Source: Akkermansiaceae bacterium
Lineage (GTDB): Bacteria; Verrucomicrobiota; Verrucomicrobiia; Verrucomicrobiales; Akkermansiaceae
DNA: 12,285 bases
NCBI GenBank assembly: GCA_020627645.1
Contig: JAHDGN010000062.1
Location: forward strand, 1 to 12,285
Direction of reading: 5' to 3'
Below are positions 7,211 to 12,285 of this stretch, in pieces. The translations under genes were made by a program, and so were the position numbers. How positions within the stretch are numbered: the first letter of the stretch is position 1; each line of letters opens with the position of its first letter. Below the pieces are notes generated by a model. The model was not told the origin of the DNA. It ran no database searches and was given only the letters and a program-made list of their open reading frames with translations.

Positions 7211-8226
7211 TGGAGGAGATTGGTTATTCATTTGTGGCAATTCGAGAAGGCCAAGAACTTGTCGGTTTGCATGAGGGATGGCAGGATCGAGAGAATACTG
7301 TTTCTTGGACGGCAGATACGATGGCTCCAGTTTGGTCAGCAACCAAAGGTCCTATGGCTGTGTGTCTGTGGATGGTTTTGCTGCGTTCGGGTCTTGGAGG
7401 AGAGGGGTTGGTGAGAAGGGTGTGGCCAGAATTGAGGGTGGGGGATTTGACTTTTGAGGAAATGTTTTCTCATCAGGGAGGATTAGCTGGTTTGAATGAG
7501 ACTTGTTCGATTTGGAACCGTGAGGAAGTTGTCAGAGCACTCGAAAAACAAGAGCCTCTGTGGAAGGTTGGGCAGCAAGGTTATCATCCTAGAACGATCG
7601 GCTTTCTTGCTGATGAACTGATGAGAAGAATTGATGGCAGAAGTTTAGGTGATTTTTGGAGAGAAGAAATTGCTGAACCCGAGGGAATTGATTTCTGGAT
7701 TGGACTACCTGAAACGCAACATCACCGGGTGGCACCATTATTTCCTGCTCGGGCAGGGAAAGGGGGGGAACCAAAACCATTTTATGAGGCTCTCCTTACA
7801 AAGAATTCATTGACTCGGTTAGCCTTTTCTTCTCCCTCTGGTTTGTCGGGAGTCAGTGAGATGAACCAGTCGAAAGCTTGGAAGGAGGGGTTTCCTGCGA
7901 TGGGTGGGGTTGGAAGTGCAAGGGGTCTTGCCCAGTTCTACGATTGGGTCTTGAGACAAGACTTTTGGGAGGAGTTAATTCGACCGCGAATCAAAGGTTT
8001 GGATCTCATCCAAAAGGTCGAAAATAGCTTTGGATTCGGTATGATGCTAGGGCTTGGTCCGGAAAGGACTTGTTTTGGTCATCCAGGAGCTGGAGGGAGT
8101 TATGGGATGTGCGATCCTGAAAGGAAGATGAGTTTCGGTTTCGTCATGAACCACTTCGAGGCAAACCTCTATCCCAGCGAAGAGAGATTATCTCTTATTC
8201 GAGACGTGGTGTCAGATTACAGTTGA
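7207..8226 (+). CDS. EstB-like serine hydrolase (beta-lactamase / class C PBP fold)
   Basis: 339 residues. The catalytic SxxK is S44-A-T-K47. The second catalytic motif is Y126-H-P, in the context GYHPRTIGFLADELMRR typical of EstB-type esterases. The third motif (KTG/HxG) is H292-P-G, followed by AGGSYGMCDPERK and a late MSFGFVMN segment. DFWIGLP near 157-163 is another family signature. The family (PF00144) includes esterases, D-amino-acid peptidases and lactamase-like hydrolases; the substrate cannot be told. There is no signal peptide, so it is probably cytoplasmic. Its ATG overlaps the addA stop (ATGA), GGGGA just upstream can act as Shine-Dalgarno, and a second in-frame ATG lies at 7210. 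It is the last gene of the addBA operon, an unexpected partner for DNA-repair genes. A role in repair is not implied by the family. Confidence 0.88.
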   Translation: MMEEIGYSFVAIREGQELVGLHEGWQDRENTVSWTADTMAPVWSATKGPMAVCLWMVLLRSGLGGEGLVRRVWPELRVGDLTFEEMFSHQGGLAGLNETCSIWNREEVVRALEKQEPLWKVGQQGYHPRTIGFLADELMRRIDGRSLGDFWREEIAEPEGIDFWIGLPETQHHRVAPLFPARAGKGGEPKPFYEALLTKNSLTRLAFSSPSGLSGVSEMNQSKAWKEGFPAMGGVGSARGLAQFYDWVLRQDFWEELIRPRIKGLDLIQKVENSFGFGMMLGLGPERTCFGHPGAGGSYGMCDPERKMSFGFVMNHFEANLYPSEERLSLIRDVVSDYS

Positions 8227-8263
8227 ACGATGAAGCTAACAAAGTCTCTTCAACTTCCGCTAT

Positions 8264-8300
8264 GAGAATGGATCCTATGCATATTTGGCATGCCATTCTC
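8264..8300. terminator. possible hairpin between convergent genes
   Basis: Perfect eight-base arms gagaatgg (8264-8271) and ccattctc (8293-8300) enclose an inner four-base stem, atgc (8277-8280) with gcat (8288-8291). The structure spans the stop codon of the minus-strand gene at 8275 and lies 38 bases past the end of the plus-strand serine hydrolase gene. No T-run follows on either strand, so it is not a classical intrinsic terminator. It could serve as a transcript-end barrier for both units, or be chance. Confidence 0.3.
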
Positions 8301-9375
8301 GATACACCTTGGGTGAAATCTCAGAAGGTTTAATTTCAGAGCGGCCTCCCCAAAAGACGTTTGTGTAAGAAACGGGAATTCCTATAGATTCGAGGTGACG
8401 GTCGATCGCAGCTTTATGCTCAAGGACTTTTTCTTTTTCGGTTCCATGGACAACCCCCATGATATTGACGTTTCCGAATTTGGGCCCTCCTTCGCGCCAA
8501 TAGGCATGAGTCATGCAGTGATGTCGGCCTACTTCTCCTCCAGCTTCTTGTTCGCGACCATTAGGAACAGCCCAGTGGAATAAACCATTGAAACGTGTGA
8601 CCCTCTTCCCTGTTTCGGAGGGCTTAACGTGTTCGAGAAAGGTAGAGAATCGTCCGATTACCTTTTTTTTGTCTAGGGCCTCCGCAACCTCAAAGAATCG
8701 GTCGAGCGTGGTGCCAGCCATGCTGGCGCGTTTATCCCAGCAATTTCGCACGACTTCCTCTGGGGTTAATTCCTCTTTGAGGGACAGCAGAACATCCCAT
8801 TCCTCTTGAGAGAGATCGACGACTGTCGTCGTCATCATTTCGGCAGGGGCGTCAAGTTTTGCACCAGGCTCGAGCCCTTTTCGTCGAACGTGTCCCACAC
8901 CAAGGGTGAACACTCCGTTAGCGGGCATGAGGATAAACTCATCTGCGCCGACAAGACGTTTTAGGACATTCCCGTGTTCCTCAAGCGATTCCCCTTGGGG
9001 AACCTTCAAGGTGGTCCATAATCGATAAGCCGATCCTGAAATTTGGCTATCGGTCGAGCGGATCACGACATGACCTGAGAAGGGGTCGTGCTTTGCCATA
9101 AACTCAAAAGCATCGTTCAGCTTTTCCTCAGGGAGGCGCCAGGCAACCAGAGCCCCGTGAGCGAGCTTCGTGGCCAGCATGGTTTGTCGAACGCGTCGAA
9201 TCACTCCTGCTTCGAGCATTGCTCCGATCCGCTCAAGAACGAGTTCTAGTTCAACGCCGGACTGCTCTGCGATCACCTGGAAGGGGTCTCGTTGAAATCC
9301 AGAGACAAGGTCTTCAGAGACCGACAGGATTTTTGCATTGATTGGGTCGTCGTGTTCGGTGGGAATGGGGCTCAT
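8275..9375 (-). CDS. tandem AhbA/AhbB-like (siroheme decarboxylase / Lrp-AsnC family) protein
   Basis: 366 residues containing two copies of the HTH plus AsnC-like domain unit found in siroheme decarboxylases (AhbA/AhbB, NirDLGH). The first half has an HTH-like segment at about 13-62 ending in AGVIRRV, and an RAM/ferredoxin-like domain at about 70-165 with H102-V-V-I-R106. The second half has an HTH-like segment at about 187-243 and a ligand domain at about 258-345, with H290-A-Y-W-R294 and VNIMGVVHG (303-311). Both halves keep the HxxxR pattern of the family, suggesting a bound tetrapyrrole. Members normally occur as separate subunits of about 150-170 residues forming a heterodimer; here they are fused. 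It may decarboxylate siroheme, or be a haem-sensing or other Lrp-type regulator. No other haem gene is nearby. Its ATG overlaps the upstream stop (ATGA); AGAGGA lies 12 bases upstream, a slightly long spacing. Confidence 0.75.
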   Translation of the reverse strand: MSPIPTEHDDPINAKILSVSEDLVSGFQRDPFQVIAEQSGVELELVLERIGAMLEAGVIRRVRQTMLATKLAHGALVAWRLPEEKLNDAFEFMAKHDPFSGHVVIRSTDSQISGSAYRLWTTLKVPQGESLEEHGNVLKRLVGADEFILMPANGVFTLGVGHVRRKGLEPGAKLDAPAEMMTTTVVDLSQEEWDVLLSLKEELTPEEVVRNCWDKRASMAGTTLDRFFEVAEALDKKKVIGRFSTFLEHVKPSETGKRVTRFNGLFHWAVPNGREQEAGGEVGRHHCMTHAYWREGGPKFGNVNIMGVVHGTEKEKVLEHKAAIDRHLESIGIPVSYTNVFWGGRSEIKPSEISPKVYREWHAKYA

Positions 9376-10682
9376 TTTGAAAGTAGTTCCTCTACGTATC
9401 GATACGCTTGTTCTTTGTCACTTAGGCGCCCTTCAAGTTGCTCGGTTTGAACGGCGTTGAGAATTTTGCCGATGTCGGGGCCAGAGGGAATCATAAAATC
9501 TTGAATCAGGTCGTTCCCGTTGATGAGTGGCTTTGGAATCAGTGGTTGGTGTGAGAACTCCTCTTTTTTTTCGTTTAGGAAATCATAATTATCTCTGAAA
9601 CCATTGCTGGAGTCGCAATCGACTCGATGAAGTTCGATCTCAAGCGGGAAGGTCTCGGCAGCCATGAACCGTTTTAGCTTAGCGGTGCGCATTTGTTGCA
9701 CATTCATGAATTGCATATGCCGAGAGACCATTAGGGAGACATTCTCAATGACCTGATTTGGATAGCGTAGCCGGTTAAGGATTTCCTGGGCCATCTTTGC
9801 CCCAACTTTATCATGACCATTGAATCGTATCCGCTGATCTTCTTCGTCCCAGGAGTAGGTCGCAGGTTTACCGATATCGTGGAGCAAGACACTCAAGGCC
9901 AGTTCAAGTGGAGGGTCTTGAAGAAGTGACAGAGCAATTCTCGTATGGGTGTAGACATCGCCTTCAGGGTGCCACTGTGGAGGTTGTTCGCATCCGCAAA
10001 GTTCAAGAATTTCGGGAAGAAATTGAGCAATCAGGCCAGATTCAACTAACAGGTCTAATCCCCGAGCACGGCTAGGGGATGTTAGAATTTTCGAAAATTC
10101 GTCGCGGATACGCTCCGGCGAGATTTTTTTCAGTAAGTGTGCCGAATCTTTGATCGCCCTCCAGGTATCTTCGTGAATCTGAAAATCTGTGGTGACGGCA
10201 AAGCGAATGGCTCTCATTAATCGGAGGGCGTCTTCTTCGAATCGCTCGAGGGGATTTCCAATTGCCCTAAGAGTTTTGGCCTTAAGATCTTTCAGTCCGT
10301 CGACAAAATCGATGATGTCATTGGAAAAAGGATCTTGGAAAAGGCCATTGATTGTAAAATCACGACGTTTTGCATCTTCTTCAGGGGAAGAAAAACAAAC
10401 TGACTCAGGTCGGCGACCATCGACATAAGATCCGTCCGTTCGGAAAGTGGCGACCTCCACCATTTCGCCTTCTCCTTTGACGATGATGACTCCGAAGTGC
10501 GCTCCGACAGCATCTGAGTTTGGGAAAATGGCCTGAACTTCTTTTGGCGTTGCAGAGGTAGCAATATCGAAATCTTTCGGTTTTTTACCCAAAATTTGAT
10601 CACGCACGGCACCTCCAGCAAAATAGGCGACAAACCCAGCATCCTTCAGGGTTTGAGCAATATGGAGAGCGAGTTTATTCAT
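9372..10682 (-). CDS. class II CCA tRNA nucleotidyltransferase / poly(A) polymerase with HD domain
   Basis: 436 residues. The head domain carries GGAVRD (23-28) and DFDIAT, with metal-binding D37 and D39. RRDFTING lies at 106-113 and the nucleotide-selecting segment NPLERFEEDALRLMR at 143-157, followed by RAIRF. A helical body follows, then an HD phosphohydrolase domain with HPEGDVYTH (238-246) and LLHDIGKP with H268-D269. The enzyme adds CCA, or A residues, to RNA 3' ends; sequence alone does not settle which, and in some bacteria the jobs are split between paralogues. The HD domain suggests an added phosphatase or phosphodiesterase activity on tRNA ends. It is the first gene of a two-gene unit. 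No Shine-Dalgarno is evident before ATG 10682. A TTGTCA at 10781-10776 on the minus strand could be a -35, but no good -10 accompanies it. Confidence 0.93.
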   Translation of the reverse strand: MNKLALHIAQTLKDAGFVAYFAGGAVRDQILGKKPKDFDIATSATPKEVQAIFPNSDAVGAHFGVIIVKGEGEMVEVATFRTDGSYVDGRRPESVCFSSPEEDAKRRDFTINGLFQDPFSNDIIDFVDGLKDLKAKTLRAIGNPLERFEEDALRLMRAIRFAVTTDFQIHEDTWRAIKDSAHLLKKISPERIRDEFSKILTSPSRARGLDLLVESGLIAQFLPEILELCGCEQPPQWHPEGDVYTHTRIALSLLQDPPLELALSVLLHDIGKPATYSWDEEDQRIRFNGHDKVGAKMAQEILNRLRYPNQVIENVSLMVSRHMQFMNVQQMRTAKLKRFMAAETFPLEIELHRVDCDSSNGFRDNYDFLNEKKEEFSHQPLIPKPLINGNDLIQDFMIPSGPDIGKILNAVQTEQLEGRLSDKEQAYRYVEELLSK

Positions 10683-10869
10683 GTCTCGTTTGTTCGTTTG
10701 GTTGAGGACGGCATCGGTGAATCGGAAAATTAGAACTGCTCAATCCTAAGCCTGTTAGGAATAACGCTTCTTGGCCTGACAAACGCTCAGGGCCGTCGAG
10801 TTTTTTTCATCCCATTCAGGGCATGTCTAGAAACCTCATTCTGTGGAAATGGTGGTCTTCTTTTTTACT
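10683..10869. other. intergenic region between the serine dehydratase and CCA-enzyme genes
   Basis: 187 bases with no credible open reading frame. It should contain the promoter of the downstream minus-strand nucleotidyltransferase and the 3' end of the serine dehydratase transcript, but I find no intrinsic terminator for the latter. Two structures are visible: a six-base-pair hairpin tcctaa/ttagga around 10744-10760, and the larger terminator-like hairpin listed separately. No tRNA cloverleaf or T-loop motif is present. Confidence 0.5.
10773..10807 (+). terminator. terminator-like hairpin on the plus strand
   Basis: ggcctga (10773-10779) pairs with tcagggcc (10787-10794) across a seven-base loop, with one bulged base. 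A seven-T run lies at 10801-10807, six bases past the stem. This orientation would end a plus-strand transcript, yet both flanking genes are on the minus strand and no plus-strand gene ends here. On the minus strand it is followed by AAGAAG, so it does not work as an intrinsic terminator for the serine dehydratase gene. It may end an antisense or small RNA, or be fortuitous. Confidence 0.35.
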
Positions 10870-12285
10870 TTAACAACTTACCTTTTGGCAACCACAGGTA
10901 TTTGTCCCTGTTAGTTTTTCAGCTATTTTTTGAGAAGTCGGGGTAATTGAGAGCCCTCCAAGAGCGGTGCAGCGTAGTTCTCTTGGGATTTGGTGAGCGA
11001 CTTGGTTCATCGAAGCGACGACCTCATCAAAAGGGATCAGATGGTCATATCCACCGAGGGCCATATTCGAACAAGCGAGGGCATTGGTTGCGGCCATAAT
11101 ATTTTTTCCGAGACATGGTGCCTCAACTCGATTGGCGATCGGGTCGCACACCATGCCGAATGAGTTTTGAAGAGCTAAGGAAGCTGCTGTCATCTGTTGC
11201 TCGTTGGAGCCTCCGCCCATCCAAGTAATTGCTGCAGCAGCCATCGCTGATCCCGAACCGCATTCGGCCATACATCCACCTTCTTCTGCTGCAAAGGTCG
11301 CGTCCAGGGTGATGAAAACTCCAAGAAGACCTGAAAGGAGCAGCGCAGCATTTTTTTCTTCGTTTGATTTACCGAGAGCGCTAGCGACAGCAAGCACTGC
11401 ACCAGGCATAGCACCGCAGGAGCCTGCTGTAGGAGCTGCAACAATGACGCCCATCGACGATTTGACCTCCATGATTGCTGTCACCGAACGAATGATTTGA
11501 TTGTTTATGTCAGCAGGGATGAGTTTCCCTTCCTTTTCAGCTTTCAGGAAACCTGGTGATTGAGAGGGTAGGATTCGGTCGTGGTAGGAGGTACCCCTGA
11601 GGCCAGTCTTGATGGCCTCTTCCATGATTTCCCTGATGTGATCCATCTTGGACATGACTTCTTCTTCGGATATTGCTCCGCGTTGTGCTTCATATTTGAG
11701 GGCTCGTTTCCAGAGAGGCAGTTCTTTGAGTTCAGGCTGAGTCATCATTTCTCCGGCTCGGGAAAATGGGACGGTAATTTTTTTTCTAGCAAGGATGGGG
11801 AGAACAGCGGGGAGGAGGCGGATCGATGAAGGGGTGAGTCTTTGTTTGAGGTCAGATAACACTTCATCGCTCGGCTCTGAGCGTAGGCTCAGGTTGAAAA
11901 TCCCCTGACCACTAGAGTTCGGGTGCCAAGATGTATGCTCCGCCTCGACTCCCAGAGTTTCTGGTGGTTCCGCAAGCCACAGGAGGAGATGATAATAGTC
12001 ACCTGAAGAGTGGAATGGGATACCGTCGATCGCCTTAATTTCGATCATCCCTCCACCAGTCGAAATTGCGTCTAAATTGTGAACGTTTCCTTCTTCGGAA
12101 TGAATTTCTAAGCGATAAAAATTGGGGTGGGGCGCTTCATAATTTTCATATCTGACATCGACCTGAATCTGCTGATTTTCGAGTTCTTCTTGATACTCGG
12201 GTAGTCGCGCATCATCGGGGGTCCAGCCTAGGATGCCGCCATAGAGCCCTAAATCAGTTCCTTGTTCCTTGTGGGTCGTCACTAG
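10870..12285 (-). CDS. iron-sulfur L-serine dehydratase (5' end beyond window)
   Basis: The open frame continues past the right edge. A GTG at 12282 is in frame, but it falls inside the conserved THKEQGTDLGL segment (equivalent to the GHGTD region of the beta domain), so the true start is outside. About 471 residues are visible. The enzyme converts L-serine to pyruvate and ammonia. The beta-domain part includes AISTGGGMIEI; the alpha catalytic domain includes TAGSCGAMPGA (Cys at 11416-11418). The [4Fe-4S] ligands are probably the Cys codons at 11272-11274, 11146-11148 (CDPIANRV) and 11113-11115 (APCLG). Their spacings of 42 and 11 residues match the ligand set I recall for Legionella serine deaminase (Cys343, 385, 396). 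The protein ends NTCGCQKVSC, with a C-terminal Cys like the active-site tail described for that enzyme. The fusion is of type 2 layout (beta then alpha) but longer than the usual 455-460 residues. Confidence 0.92.
   Translation of the reverse strand, partial: LVTTHKEQGTDLGLYGGILGWTPDDARLPEYQEELENQQIQVDVRYENYEAPHPNFYRLEIHSEEGNVHNLDAISTGGGMIEIKAIDGIPFHSSGDYYHLLLWLAEPPETLGVEAEHTSWHPNSSGQGIFNLSLRSEPSDEVLSDLKQRLTPSSIRLLPAVLPILARKKITVPFSRAGEMMTQPELKELPLWKRALKYEAQRGAISEEEVMSKMDHIREIMEEAIKTGLRGTSYHDRILPSQSPGFLKAEKEGKLIPADINNQIIRSVTAIMEVKSSMGVIVAAPTAGSCGAMPGAVLAVASALGKSNEEKNAALLLSGLLGVFITLDATFAAEEGGCMAECGSGSAMAAAAITWMGGGSNEQQMTAASLALQNSFGMVCDPIANRVEAPCLGKNIMAATNALACSNMALGGYDHLIPFDEVVASMNQVAHQIPRELRCTALGGLSITPTSQKIAEKLTGTNTCGCQKVSC

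Noticed and set aside
1578..8226. The addB-addA-hydrolase operon as an anti-phage defence system
   Set aside because: The nuclease-helicase pair matches general recombinational repair, and no defence genes, mobile elements or atypical insertion borders are near. A hydrolase partner alone does not support the claim.
10683..10869. tRNA or riboswitch in the gap
   Set aside because: No cloverleaf, T-loop consensus or recognisable aptamer core could be folded by eye; only simple hairpins are seen.
12280..12282. GTG at 12282 as the serine dehydratase start
   Set aside because: It falls within a conserved part of the beta domain, and the frame stays open to the window edge, so the gene is partial rather than short.

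Overview
The window comes from a bacterial chromosome of moderate GC content. The gene families suggest the Planctomycetota-Verrucomicrobiota (PVC) group, most likely Verrucomicrobiota. The pointers are a Tat-exported FAD-dependent oxidoreductase with an N-terminal beta-rich module, a double-domain siroheme-decarboxylase-like protein beside a CCA-type nucleotidyltransferase, and a degenerate AddB partner. This placement rests on family recognition only. The genes look like housekeeping and accessory metabolism. I see no transposon, phage gene, CRISPR array, tRNA or rRNA.

Layout from left to right. (1) Positions 1-814, minus strand: the N-terminal 271 residues of a secreted FAD-dependent oxidoreductase, cut by the window edge. 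(2) Positions 859-887: a strong Rho-independent terminator for the next gene. (3) Positions 911-1405, minus strand: a small helical lipoprotein of unknown function. (4) Positions 1406-1577: a divergent intergenic region that should hold promoters for both sides. (5) Positions 1578-8226, plus strand: a tightly coupled three-gene operon, with both junctions overlapping by four bases (ATGA). It encodes an AddB-like PD-(D/E)XK nuclease, an AddA-like UvrD-family helicase-nuclease, and an EstB-like serine hydrolase (beta-lactamase fold). (6) Positions 8275-10682, minus strand: a two-gene unit, also coupled through ATGA, with a class II CCA/poly(A) nucleotidyltransferase followed by a tandem AhbA/AhbB-like (Lrp/AsnC-related) protein. 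(7) Positions 10683-10869: a 187-base gap with a terminator-like hairpin pointing along the plus strand, where no plus-strand gene ends. (8) Positions 10870 to the right edge, minus strand: an iron-sulfur L-serine dehydratase missing its N-terminus.

Functionally, the AddA/AddB pair should form a RecBCD-type machine that resects double-strand DNA ends for recombination. The nucleotidyltransferase matures tRNA 3' ends or adds poly(A). The serine dehydratase converts L-serine to pyruvate and ammonia. The points most worth a second look are the AddB subunit that seems to have lost both its Walker A motif and its Fe-S cysteine set, the serine hydrolase translationally coupled to addAB, the fused siroheme-decarboxylase-like protein coupled to the CCA enzyme, and the orphan plus-strand terminator at 10773-10807. 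I did not find convincing evidence of a wholly new system.
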